Origin: an uncultured Candidatus Berkelbacteria bacterium
GTDB lineage: Bacteria > Patescibacteriota > UBA1384 > CAILIB01
Length of the DNA: 39,494 nucleotides
Assembly: GCA_903834195.1 (NCBI GenBank)
Contig: CAILIB010000024.1
Span: forward strand, 1 to 39,494
Direction: 5' to 3'
The notes under the pieces were generated by a model, which ran no database searches, was not told where the DNA came from, and saw nothing but the letters and a program-made list of their open reading frames with translations. The translations under genes were made by a program, and so were the position numbers. Positions 28,505-37,758 of the stretch are shown piece by piece (within the stretch, counting starts at the first letter, position 1; each line of letters opens with the position of its first letter).

Positions 28505-29602
28505 ATGAGTGAATCATCAGAACAAAGCGGGCGCCGTTCGGCATTAGATGCTGCAATTGCGTCAATTGAAAAACAGTTTGGCCGTGGTGCCATTATGACC
28601 ATGGGCGGTGAAAACGCTCTCGGTTCAGTAGAAATTATCCCTACCGGAATTTTGGCTGTAGATATTGCCCTAGGTGGAGGAATTCCACGGGGTCGTATCA
28701 TGGAAATTTATGGGCCAGAATCTTCGGGTAAAACTACATTATCAAGTTATATCGTTGGTCAGGTTCAAAAGCGTGGTGGTCTCGCAGCGTACATCGACGC
28801 AGAGCATGCTTTCGATCCAGATTACGCTAAAACCCTCGGCATTCAGCTAGAAGACCTCTTGGTGTCGCAGCCAGACACAGGTGAGCAGGCATTAGAGATC
28901 GTAGAAACATTAGTGCGTTCAAATGCAGTAGATGTAATCGTTATCGACTCAGTTGCAGCACTTGTACCACGTGCAGAAATTGAAGGTGAAATGGGTGACG
29001 CAATGGTAGGTGTACAGGCTCGCCTAATGTCACAAGCACTTCGTAAACTTACAGGTGCAATTTCAAAGTCAAAAACCACAGTAATCTTCATTAACCAGAT
29101 TCGTATGAAGATTGGTGTAATGTTCGGCAACCCTGAGACTACAACAGGTGGAAACGCACTGAAATTCTACTCTTCAGTCCGTATCGAAATTCGTAAGAAA
29201 GAAACAATTAAAGAAGGTGATGTTGCAGTTGGTGTAACAACCGGAATTAAGATTGTGAAGAACAAAATTGCAGCACCATTCCGCACAGCAACATTCGACC
29301 TCATTTATGGTGAAGGTATTTCTAAAGAGGGAGATCTACTTGATACAGGTGTTACAAACGAAGTAGTACGTAAGTCAGGTGCTTGGTACTACTGGGGTGA
29401 AGTAAAGCTTGGTCAAGGCAAAGAAGGCGCACGCGAGTATCTCAAAGCAAATCCAGATATCTACGCAAAAATTGACCGCGAACTTCGTATTAAGGTTGGT
29501 TTGATCAAAGAAGAAGGTTTTCCTGAAAAAACAAAGGAAGCAAAGCCTGCTAAAGAAAAAGCAGTAGACAAAACAGCAGTAGAAGAAGTAGTTACTAAGT
29601 AG
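28505..29602 (+). CDS. recA: recombinase A
   Basis: [58 protein letters not shown]. Confidence 0.98.
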   Translation: MSESSEQSGRRSALDAAIASIEKQFGRGAIMTMGGENALGSVEIIPTGILAVDIALGGGIPRGRIMEIYGPESSGKTTLSSYIVGQVQKRGGLAAYIDAEHAFDPDYAKTLGIQLEDLLVSQPDTGEQALEIVETLVRSNAVDVIVIDSVAALVPRAEIEGEMGDAMVGVQARLMSQALRKLTGAISKSKTTVIFINQIRMKIGVMFGNPETTTGGNALKFYSSVRIEIRKKETIKEGDVAVGVTTGIKIVKNKIAAPFRTATFDLIYGEGISKEGDLLDTGVTNEVVRKSGAWYYWGEVKLGQGKEGAREYLKANPDIYAKIDRELRIKVGLIKEEGFPEKTKEAKPAKEKAVDKTAVEEVVTK

Positions 29603-30075
29603 TGAATGCGCAATCGTATGCGCTCCGCCTACTGAAAAGTCGCATACGCAGTGCCTGGGAACTCGACCAGGCACTTATGCGTCGTGGGGTAGAAGAAGCT
29701 GAGCGCACCAAAGTCATTGACCTGTTAAAAGAGATAAAACTCGTTGATGACGAGCAATTTGCGCGTGCCTGGTTGCATACGCGGGATAGGTTATCACCTC
29801 GTGGTGAGTATGTTTTGAAAATGGAACTTGCACAAAAGGGGATTAGTAAAGAAATAATTGCCCAAGCTCTTGCAGAACGCAAAGTAGAAATTTCAGAAGA
29901 GGGTGACGGTGAAACCTTGCAAGAAAAAGAAATCACTCAAGGCAAGAAAATCATTGCAGGTAAACAGCGTGCGCTCGCACATCTTGATTCTGAAACAAGA
30001 AATCGGCGTCTCACAGCACTCTTATTACGCCGGGGCTTCTCCTATGATACGGCGCGCCGTATACTAGATGTATGA
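29602..30075 (+). CDS. recX: regulatory protein RecX
   Basis: ALRLLKSRIRSAWELDQALMRRGVEE..., GTG start overlapping the recA stop. Confidence 0.88.
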   Translation: MNAQSYALRLLKSRIRSAWELDQALMRRGVEEAERTKVIDLLKEIKLVDDEQFARAWLHTRDRLSPRGEYVLKMELAQKGISKEIIAQALAERKVEISEEGDGETLQEKEITQGKKIIAGKQRALAHLDSETRNRRLTALLLRRGFSYDTARRILDV

Positions 30076-32282
30076 CGCAGAATTCCTACTGTGCCTGGCT
30101 CTACCAACTGACGTCTATCGAAGAGTCGCGTTGGGGTAAAGAAGCGATTGCCCTGGCTGAAACAGCTCGAACCGGAGTACCGGTTTTGCCTGGTTTCGCC
30201 ATTGCTCGTGAAGTCTTTTTTCTGTATTTCAACGAATCAAGTACACGGCACGTTATTACTAAGGCTGTACAAACTGCTCCTCTCGAAAAAGCACATCTAC
30301 TTCCTGGTGTAGCAAAGGAAATTCGCCAACATATTCTCAAAACACCTCTCCCAGTTGAGCTAAAAAGCTCATTAGCAGCCTATCTCGAAGAATTTGAGGA
30401 TCAGCTCTTGATGACTAAAGGCACAGGGCTAGAACTTGTGCTTACAGCTCAAAATAACCAGCACCTTCGTATTCAAGGCAAGGTTAAGACTATTGCAGAA
30501 GCTGAGTTGCTCCTTCGTAAGCTGTATGCGCTCTATTTTGAAGATACACTTCTTCATACACGACTCGAATCTGAAGATCTAATTGTCCCCTCTGCATTTG
30601 CGGTGCTGGTTCAAAGTGCACAACCTACGCAACTTTCAGGTACAGCAGTTCGTATAGATGCTGAAAAACATGATGAGACGGTGGTTACAATTACAGTTCA
30701 CCATCACGATCATGGTGCACATGAGCAACGAACCGAGGAAGATGTGTACCGTTTTGATGTTCCAACCGGTATTCTCCTTTCAAAATCGGAAGTTCACCAT
30801 CAGTGGGCAGCAACGTCAAAAGGGCATACAACCCCTGCACGTAAAACCACTTCACATCATGCTGAGGAATCCCAATTGAGTCGTCTGGCAAAAATGACCA
30901 AACGTGCTCAAACTGCCTTTAGTGACCTACAGTTTTTCACATGGGTCTTCACAGGTACTCAGCTATTTATAACTGGTGTACAGCCATTTGAAGCAGAAAT
31001 AACGGCAACTTCTAATGGTATTGATCCGCTGCTTTGGGGTATTGTCGGTCATTTAGGAGTTGCGAGTGGTCCAGTGCGTCATATTGCATCAACAAAGGCA
31101 TTAGAAAGCATCCAATTAGGCGATGTTGTTGTTACTGAGCATATTAGTGAAAAGATGCTTGATTTACTCGCCGGTGCTGCAGCACTCATTTGCGAATCTG
31201 GCCATGGAGCTTCTCTAGATGCTGACAGTGCTCGTCGATTAGGTATTCCGGCAGTACTTGGTGTGGCTCATGCTCGTACTGCTCTCCAAGAAGGCCATGT
31301 TGTTACGGTCGATGGCTCACACGGAGCAGTCTACTCAGGTATTCGTCGGGCTGCCGAAGTGCCAGTATTTACTCCACCTGCTCCAACTACAGGTACAAAA
31401 GTGTATGCAACAGTTCGAGAAGTCTTGGATTTGCCAACTGATTTAAGTACTGCAGACGGAATCGGCGTACTTCGAAGTGAACAAATACTAGAGTTGCTCG
31501 GAATTCATCCGCAAGACGTCCTCCGAAAAGGAGTTTCAGATGAGTACGTCAGTATTCTTGCTGACGGTATCGCGCGAGTTGCGCGTGCAGTGTACCCGCG
31601 CCCGGTAGTGTATCAGCTGCATGATCTCGCCAATGTGTTTCTTGGAAGGTCTACTCGAGTAGAGCCGAACCCGTTGATTGGGTATCGCGGTGCGCATCGC
31701 CTCCTTGCTGAACCTGAAACACTCGATTTAGAACTTCAAGCCCTCGATCAGGTGGCAAAGTCTGGCCTCCTCAACATTCAACTACTTATTCCAATGGTTC
31801 GTTCGGTGTCTGAACTAGATAAGGTACTCAAATATCTCGATACAGCAGCCGATCAGTATACTCTCCCTGAATTAGTGTGGGTGCGCTGTGAAACCCCTGC
31901 TCTAGCAATTCAAGCAGATGAACTGGCTGCAAGTGGAGTGTACGGCGTGCTCTTTGATATCCCAGCACTCAGTACCTTGATTGTCGGAATTGATGGCGGA
32001 AATCATCAGATTGGTCATCATCTAGATACGGCTGATGGAGCCGTTCTGCAGGCACTTGAGTATGCAATCATGACCTGTCGAGCTGAAGGTGTAGTAACAA
32101 GTATTGTTGCTGAAGGTGAAATGCTTGCAGCTGAGGTAGTCGAAACTGCAGTGCGGGCAGGTGTAACAGCTGTCTCAACCGAAACTATGTATCTCCAGAG
32201 TACACGAGGATTACTCGCGTCTATTGAACAGCGAATGCTCGTTGAACACGTACTTGATTCGAAACCTGAGCTAGAGGCTTAG
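30072..32282 (+). CDS. degenerate PEP synthase/PEP-utilizing enzyme-like protein
   Basis: GKEAIALAETARTGVPVLPGFAI; SARRLGIPAVLGVA; GVLRSEQIL; NPLIGYRGAHRLL; LLIPMVRSVSELDKV. Confidence 0.8.
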   Translation: MTQNSYCAWLYQLTSIEESRWGKEAIALAETARTGVPVLPGFAIAREVFFLYFNESSTRHVITKAVQTAPLEKAHLLPGVAKEIRQHILKTPLPVELKSSLAAYLEEFEDQLLMTKGTGLELVLTAQNNQHLRIQGKVKTIAEAELLLRKLYALYFEDTLLHTRLESEDLIVPSAFAVLVQSAQPTQLSGTAVRIDAEKHDETVVTITVHHHDHGAHEQRTEEDVYRFDVPTGILLSKSEVHHQWAATSKGHTTPARKTTSHHAEESQLSRLAKMTKRAQTAFSDLQFFTWVFTGTQLFITGVQPFEAEITATSNGIDPLLWGIVGHLGVASGPVRHIASTKALESIQLGDVVVTEHISEKMLDLLAGAAALICESGHGASLDADSARRLGIPAVLGVAHARTALQEGHVVTVDGSHGAVYSGIRRAAEVPVFTPPAPTTGTKVYATVREVLDLPTDLSTADGIGVLRSEQILELLGIHPQDVLRKGVSDEYVSILADGIARVARAVYPRPVVYQLHDLANVFLGRSTRVEPNPLIGYRGAHRLLAEPETLDLELQALDQVAKSGLLNIQLLIPMVRSVSELDKVLKYLDTAADQYTLPELVWVRCETPALAIQADELAASGVYGVLFDIPALSTLIVGIDGGNHQIGHHLDTADGAVLQALEYAIMTCRAEGVVTSIVAEGEMLAAEVVETAVRAGVTAVSTETMYLQSTRGLLASIEQRMLVEHVLDSKPELEA

Positions 32283-34391
32283 GCCGGTTGCAATTATTGG
32301 AACGAGGAAGCGGATCAAGAAGAATAGAATGATACCGCCAACAATCGCGATCACGCGTTCTTTTGCTTTTGCGAGTTCGCCTGGAGACCCACCGGATAAC
32401 ATGTATTGGATACCTGAAACTATGATGAGCATAGTTGCAAGAATCATCACGTAACTCATGTTCTGGATGAATACCAGGCTAATGTAGCAGCCAAACGTAC
32501 TACTTCCGTTTATGGCGTTGATTACAGTTTTATCAATGAGAATACCGTGGTTGTCTGCGGAAGTACTCTGTAGGCAGTTAGGTAGATCTTGATTTGGTTT
32601 GCCTGGGTCTACTGTAGCTGTACCTGAGCCGGTTGTTCCTGTTCCAGTAGTACCAATCGGATTCGCACCTTTACCTGTTGTTGGGTTGATACCAGTGGTA
32701 GCAAGTTCAACAACGTCAGTTCCTACTGCACCAGTAGCCCCATTCGCAATGTATGTAACCTTTGTCCAGTAATTTGAACCTGGTGTTAAACCGGTAAGAG
32801 TATAGGTAAATTGAGTTGCCTGTGTGGTTCCACTCAGTCCCGCTGATTTTGTAAGGTTGGTGCTCGTTGTGTCGTACTTGATCTTAAAATCACCCATTTG
32901 GTAGGTATCGACAGTACTCCAGGTGATAACTGCGGTTGTATCAGTTGTTTTAGTGATTGTTGGGCTACCGCTGAAGATCTGGTCACACCCGAAGATAAGT
33001 GTTGGGTCAGTGAGACAGTCGCCTCCTACTCCAGTACCTGAACCAGATGAATCAGTACCAGAACCTGAAGATCCCGAACCTGAACCTGACCCAGATGAGC
33101 CTGAACCTGAAGTATCTCCTCCTGTAGGTGCTGTTCCAGGTGTTGTAGTTGAAATTACATCGCTATTTCCTTGTACAGTGGTGCCATCAGACGCGTATTG
33201 AACTACCTTAAATGAATACGCAGTTCCAGGTTTAAAACCAGAAAGACTAAGTGAGTGAGAGGTAGTCGTACCAGGTTCAGCTGAAATTGCACCTTCAACT
33301 CCTTGATATCGTAGTCCAGTGGTTTGAGTATCGTACTTTAACGTTCCAGGTCCAGTGGCAATATCGGTATTCCAAGCAAAGTCGATTGTGTACGTGCCAT
33401 CAGATGCTGCAGAGTCTGTTTCGACGGTGCTCGTAAAATTACTTACCTTAGCTGGGTTTGTACTACATGTTGGTGGTCCGGCAGTACTAGAATTTGGAAT
33501 ACAACTTCCAGTTTTACTAGATTCAATTCGAGTTTGCACTGCGTCCAGGTAGGTCTGTGCTGCTTGCGCGCTCGTGTTTTGTGCTGCGTTTCTTGCATCA
33601 AGATACTGGCCGAGATATTGCAGATAGTCAGTACCAGACTGAATGTACGGATTTATCAGCGTGTCGATATTTCTAAGTGAAAGCGAGAAATAGGCATGTT
33701 CAAGGAAAGTGTTTGCATCAGTTGTGCCACTGGATGCTGCGTTTATATCGTTGATAATTCCAGGTACAAGACTAACGAGCTTTGGATATCCGACATCATC
33801 TGGTGCTGGGTATACTTGCTGGGCAAAATATTCGGTGAGCATCTCCGCATAGGCAACCTTTTGAATACTTGAATCTATTGGTGTGCCAGAAAATAAATCT
33901 CTGCCCTTGATAAAACTGTGGATCATTTCATGTGCAATAGTAGCCTGGGCACTAGCCTGAGAACCAAAAACATCTGAGTTAATATAGAGTTTTCCAGTAC
34001 CGGTTAGGTAACATCCGTCTATGGTGCTTCCTGGGCCAATCACTCCACACCCTGCATCTGAGTTCACCTGATTAGGGTACATCATGTACACGGTTTTCAG
34101 GTCTGGTGTCATGTTCGCAGTGATCGGAAGCTTGGTTTGAATTGTGTTATATATATCTTTTATGAAGGTTTGAAACTGTGCCTTCTTAGTATCGTTGAGA
34201 TCTTGAGGTAGGATTTTTGAGTAATCGAAAGTAAACGAAGGACCAGATGCGTGGGCCGTCTGTGCTGAGAATGTCAGAGGAAGTACATTTGCTATCACAG
34301 AAAGTCCCACCAGGTAGAGACTCATACCAAAACGGAACCCTCCAGGAGAGATGGAGAAGATGCCCCGAGTTAGTTTTGGAATGCGAAACAC
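32271..34391 (-). CDS. HExxH metallopeptidase-like + FN3 domains + VirB2/TrbC-like pilin C-terminus
   Basis: IAHEMIHSF; two FN3-like repeats; Gly/Ser linker; C-terminal YVMILATMLIIVSGIQYMLSGGSPGELAKAKERVIAIVGGIILFFLIRFLVP. Confidence 0.75.
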   Translation of the reverse strand: MFRIPKLTRGIFSISPGGFRFGMSLYLVGLSVIANVLPLTFSAQTAHASGPSFTFDYSKILPQDLNDTKKAQFQTFIKDIYNTIQTKLPITANMTPDLKTVYMMYPNQVNSDAGCGVIGPGSTIDGCYLTGTGKLYINSDVFGSQASAQATIAHEMIHSFIKGRDLFSGTPIDSSIQKVAYAEMLTEYFAQQVYPAPDDVGYPKLVSLVPGIINDINAASSGTTDANTFLEHAYFSLSLRNIDTLINPYIQSGTDYLQYLGQYLDARNAAQNTSAQAAQTYLDAVQTRIESSKTGSCIPNSSTAGPPTCSTNPAKVSNFTSTVETDSAASDGTYTIDFAWNTDIATGPGTLKYDTQTTGLRYQGVEGAISAEPGTTTSHSLSLSGFKPGTAYSFKVVQYASDGTTVQGNSDVISTTTPGTAPTGGDTSGSGSSGSGSGSGSSGSGTDSSGSGTGVGGDCLTDPTLIFGCDQIFSGSPTITKTTDTTAVITWSTVDTYQMGDFKIKYDTTSTNLTKSAGLSGTTQATQFTYTLTGLTPGSNYWTKVTYIANGATGAVGTDVVELATTGINPTTGKGANPIGTTGTGTTGSGTATVDPGKPNQDLPNCLQSTSADNHGILIDKTVINAINGSSTFGCYISLVFIQNMSYVMILATMLIIVSGIQYMLSGGSPGELAKAKERVIAIVGGIILFFLIRFLVPIIATGLSL

Positions 34392-34588
34392 GTGCTGTTG
34401 ATAGTTGTACGTCTATAGTATCACGGCTAGGTTGGTGTGGAGTAGTTAGATTTTTTGGGTGAGTTTGAGTGGTTGAAATAGCTTTACTGTTTTGCTATCG
34501 TGATCTGGACGCTTTTGAAGCGTTTGTTGTTTTGTATTTGTGTATTCCTCGGTATTGCTTCGCAATATGAGGGCTCGCGCTCGAATGA

Positions 34589-34664
34589 TCCCCGGTAGCT
34601 CAGTGGTAGTAGCGTCTCGCTGTTAACGAGAATGTCGTTGGTTCGAATCCAACCCGGGGAGCCA
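34589..34664 (+). tRNA. tRNA-Asn(GTT)
   Basis: Acceptor TCCCCGG/CCGGGGA, anticodon GTT, encoded CCA. Confidence 0.95.
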
Positions 34665-34704
34665 AAAGAAAAGAAGTAGGCGGCTGCCTACTTCTTTTCT
34701 TTTG
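34663..34704 (+). terminator. Hairpin H1 with C(GGCT)G loop
   Basis: CAAAAGAAAAGAAGTAGGC-GGCT-GCCTACTTCTTTTCTTTTG. Confidence 0.8.
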
Positions 34705-34854
34705 TTTTACTCGAGAGGATTCGAAACCTGGTTCGACTCTGCCTAAACCTTTTGAGCGAAGCGAAAGCAGAGTTAGTGCAGTGCTTCTTCGCCGCTTCAC
34801 ATCACGAAGTGGTGAAAGGCGGAGAAAGCGAACGTTAGGAAACCCGGGGAGCCA
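34704..34854 (+). repeat. post-tRNA structured module, tRNA-Asn copy 1
   Basis: Ends in AACCCGGGGAGCCA, a copy of the tRNA-Asn 3' end; near-identical to 36900-37126 apart from a 76-bp indel. Confidence 0.85.
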
Positions 34855-34868
34855 CGAATTTTCACCAC

Positions 34869-34940
34869 GTTAAACTGGTGATTTTTCATATACTTAAACT
34901 TTTACTAACAGATCAAAAATGGTTCGAATCTAATCGGGAT
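34869..34940 (+). repeat. repeat X1
   Basis: gttaaactggtgatttttcatatacttaaactt..aacagatcaaaaatggttcgaatctaatcgggat; homologous to X2 and X3. Confidence 0.85.
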
Positions 34941-35001
34941 TATACCTGTAGAACCTGCATTATCAGATGCACTCGTTCAACCACATATGAGACTGTGAAT
35001 A

Positions 35002-36055
35002 CCTAAAAGATCACCCTCATATGGGACAAAATTGGAAGAGATACCTTCATTCAGCGCACCTCTTTCGTGAAGACCTTGCAAACCTCTCAAAGATTGGTAC
35101 AGGTGAAGGTATGCATACTCAACCTGAACGCGAGAAGATCCTCTTGTTTTGGAAAACTCATGGCCTTGCGGCCACCGCTGACGCTTTTCAAGTTTCCCGT
35201 GCAACGCTGTTCCGGTGGGAAAAGAATCCAACTCCACAGAAACGTGTCCGGCACACCCAAGTGCGTAGAGTCATTCCACCACGTATTCGTGCTGAACTCC
35301 TGAGACTTAAACTCCTCCATCCAGAGCTTGGCAAAGGACAACTCCAACCACTTCTCGCACGGTTCTGCAGCCAGGGTGGTATTGGTATTCCGTCTGAAAG
35401 TACCGTTGGGAGGTATCTAGGAGATTTGAGGAAGGAAGGAGTACTTGGGAAGCCAGTGAGGCTTCGCTTCCATGCTCGTACCGGGAAGCTTGTTGAGAAG
35501 CCAATCGAGAGAAAGGTGAAGCTCCGAAGAAACGGGTATGCACCAGGTGTCCCTGGGGATCTCCTGCAAGTTGATACGGTGGTTACCTTCATTAATGGCC
35601 TCAGGCGCTATACCGTGACGGCTATTGATCTGCCCTCCCGCTTCTCCTTTGCCTGGAGCTATACCTCCTTAAGCTCAGCCACCAGTACCGACTTCTTGAG
35701 GAAGCTCACACTAGCTGCTCCATTTCAGATTCACCGTATCCAAACGGACAATGGACTTGAGTTTCATGGCCTCTTTCAAGAGGCACTTCTTAAGAGTGGA
35801 ACCACCCAATTCTTTAACCGGCCAAGAAACCCAAAGCAGAATGCCTTCATTGAACGGTTCAACCGAACCATTCAAGAAGAGTTCCTCTACCGGAACACTG
35901 ATTCTCTAGCTTATGATCTTCCTGAGCACAACCTACGACTCATGGAATACCTCATCTATTACAATGCTGAGCGGCCACATACTGGCCTCAACAAGAAAAC
36001 CCCGCTAGAATATCTCCAATTAACCCCTTAGTCTCAAATAGGGTGGACGAGTACA
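35002..36055 (+). mobile_element. Second, diverged member of the same IS family (approximate ends)
   Basis: Left end CCTAAAAGATCACCCTCATATGGGAC, right end GTCTCAAATAGGGTGGACGAGTACA; intact transposase; no clear target duplication. Confidence 0.75.
35021..36031 (+). CDS. DDE integrase-core transposase
   Basis: LLQVDTVV / IQTDNGLEF / AFIERFNRTIQEEF; related to the 20350-21408 protein but clearly diverged. Confidence 0.9.
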   Translation: MGQNWKRYLHSAHLFREDLANLSKIGTGEGMHTQPEREKILLFWKTHGLAATADAFQVSRATLFRWEKNPTPQKRVRHTQVRRVIPPRIRAELLRLKLLHPELGKGQLQPLLARFCSQGGIGIPSESTVGRYLGDLRKEGVLGKPVRLRFHARTGKLVEKPIERKVKLRRNGYAPGVPGDLLQVDTVVTFINGLRRYTVTAIDLPSRFSFAWSYTSLSSATSTDFLRKLTLAAPFQIHRIQTDNGLEFHGLFQEALLKSGTTQFFNRPRNPKQNAFIERFNRTIQEEFLYRNTDSLAYDLPEHNLRLMEYLIYYNAERPHTGLNKKTPLEYLQLTP

Positions 36056-36060
36056 TCAGA

Positions 36061-36089
36061 TTGACAATGACTAAATTATATGGTACTAT
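36061..36089 (+). promoter_or_regulatory. candidate promoter for the metalloprotease gene
   Basis: TTGACA-17 bp-TACTAT. Confidence 0.6.
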
Positions 36090-36117
36090 CGCCCATTGCA
36101 CTTTGAGGTGAATAGTC

Positions 36118-36762
36118 TTGCATAGAAAACCACTTTATCTTTCTTTCGACGACGGTGTTACCAAGTCTGACCGTAGTGTGATCATCGAAGCAATTCGGGA
36201 AATCCTATCTCGGGCAGGTGCGGAATCATTCGTCAGTGTCAGTGACGTCAGTGATTGGAAGTGTCATCCGCGTTCTCACGCTGGCCTCACTGGTTGGAAT
36301 TCTGTCCAGTGGTATATCGAAACCGCGGCGGAATATTCAAGAGAGAATCAGATAGATACTGATGCTCTCCTGCTACTTCTACGTAATGAGCCGTGGCAAG
36401 AGAAGGAACACTACGACGTACTAGTTTCTTCTCGCGACTTCTACGCTCGGGATCTTAACTTCTGCTTTGGCAGTGGGATACACGAGTTTGGCATGGTTCT
36501 TTCTACTGCGAGGTTTCGCGGGGATCCTGAACGACTCACTACCGTTACAATGCATGAGATGGGACATGCCTTTGGCTTGATTCCATCTACTCGAACCAAA
36601 AACGTTACTAGTAGTCTAGGGCTGCACTGCACCAATCGGTGCATTATGAGGCAAGGGCTCACAAGTAGCGAATGGGAAGCGCATGCACGAGACCGAATTA
36701 CGTACGGGCCGTTTTGCCAGCAATGCATAAACGATCTTCGTGGTTATTTTGCCCAGGCATAA
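36118..36762 (+). CDS. archaemetzincin-like zinc metalloprotease
   Basis: HEMGHAFGL...HCTNRCIM...PFCQQC; TTG start with upstream GAGGTG. Confidence 0.75.
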   Translation: MHRKPLYLSFDDGVTKSDRSVIIEAIREILSRAGAESFVSVSDVSDWKCHPRSHAGLTGWNSVQWYIETAAEYSRENQIDTDALLLLLRNEPWQEKEHYDVLVSSRDFYARDLNFCFGSGIHEFGMVLSTARFRGDPERLTTVTMHEMGHAFGLIPSTRTKNVTSSLGLHCTNRCIMRQGLTSSEWEAHARDRITYGPFCQQCINDLRGYFAQA

Positions 36763-36860
36763 CATATGATAGGGGATCCAGTTGGGTCCCCTATATTACT
36801 TTGCTATTGGGAGATAACTTCAATTGGAGAATGTTTCTAACTCTCGTCACTACAGAGAGC

Positions 36861-36900
36861 CAAATAATAAGACCTTACGGCTGTAAGGTCTTATTATTTG
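36861..36900 (+). terminator. Hairpin H2 with C(GGCT)G loop
   Basis: CAAATAATAAGACCTTAC-GGCT-GTAAGGTCTTATTATTTG. Confidence 0.8.
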
Positions 36901-37126
36901 TTTTACTCGAGAGGATTCGAAACCTGGTTCGACTGCGACGAGTGAGTGAGAATAATTGTGTTTACATAATTATTTGAGCGAACGAGGAAGCTGTATTGCG
37001 AAGCAATACTCTGCCTAAACCTTTTGAGCGAAGCGAAAGCAGAGTTAGTGCAGTGCTTCTTCGCCGCTTCACATCAAGAAGTGGTGAAAGGCGGAGAAAG
37101 CGAACGTTAGGAAACCCGGGGAGCCA
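36900..37126 (+). repeat. post-tRNA structured module, tRNA-Asn copy 2 (with 76-bp insertion)
   Basis: Matches 34704-34854; insertion 36935-37010; ends in AACCCGGGGAGCCA. Confidence 0.85.
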
Positions 37127-37140
37127 CGTAAAATCATCAG

Positions 37141-37212
37141 GTTAAACTGGTGATTTTTCGTATACTCAAACTTAAACTAACAGATCAAAAATGGTTCGAA
37201 TCTAATCGGGAT
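37141..37212 (+). repeat. repeat X2
   Basis: gttaaactggtgatttttcgtatactcaaactt..aacagatcaaaaatggttcgaatctaatcgggat. Confidence 0.85.
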
Positions 37213-37240
37213 AAATAGCATAATCTCCACCCAAATCATG

Positions 37241-37269
37241 TTGACAAATCAGAGTAAATGTGCTACTGT
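37241..37269 (+). promoter_or_regulatory. candidate promoter for the 89-aa ORF
   Basis: TTGACA-17 bp-TACTGT. Confidence 0.5.
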
Positions 37270-37302
37270 ACTCGATTGCATTGCAATAAGTGAGGATTCC
37301 AA

Positions 37303-37572
37303 ATGGTTCAACCGATACGACCTGAGTTTGCCCCCTATGTTACAGCAAAAGATCCCCTTCCAAGGGCGATCGCTGCAGAGATACTTTCCAATATTGCCTG
37401 CTTGGGAGAAAGTGGAAACTATCCCGATGATATTCCGCCGTACTTGGTGGGACGGGCAATCGCGAGATTGGTAAGCAATTACCGAGCTTGCGACGGCCTG
37501 GATGAGGGAAAAATCTTTGCGGATTTCAATGAGGGACTTGCGATTGTTCCTCGATCCAGAGAGTATTTCTAA
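37303..37572 (+). CDS. hypothetical 89-aa protein
   Basis: ATG preceded by GTGAGGA, own candidate promoter, GC-rich hairpin (cccggtgacgaaagttgccggg) downstream. Confidence 0.55.
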   Translation: MVQPIRPEFAPYVTAKDPLPRAIAAEILSNIACLGESGNYPDDIPPYLVGRAIARLVSNYRACDGLDEGKIFADFNEGLAIVPRSREYF

Positions 37573-37656
37573 CTCTGGTGAACTTGAGCCCGGTGACGAA
37601 AGTTGCCGGGTTCTTATTTGTCTAAACCTTAGAGTAATTGTTTCAGTTCTCTCTAA

Positions 37657-37730
37657 GTTAAACTGGTGACTATTCGTATACTTAAAATATAATCAACAGG
37701 TTATAAGTAGTTCGAATCTAATCTGGTCTG
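37657..37730 (+). repeat. repeat X3 (diverged)
   Basis: gttaaactggtgactattcgtatacttaaa..caacag..gttcgaatctaatctgg. Confidence 0.75.
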
Positions 37731-37758
37731 TTCATTCGTAAGAAGCTATCATTAGTGT

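Noticed and set aside
34704-37126. Calling the post-tRNA modules canonical integron attC sites.
   Set aside because: GCCTAAAC..GTTAGG resembles attC core sites only in the Asn copies; Val and Leu copies lack it, and no IntI is visible.
37238-37474. 78-aa ORF overlapping the 89-aa ORF.
   Set aside because: Its start lies inside the -35/-10 promoter-like sequence; the 89-aa frame has a better RBS and full-length context.
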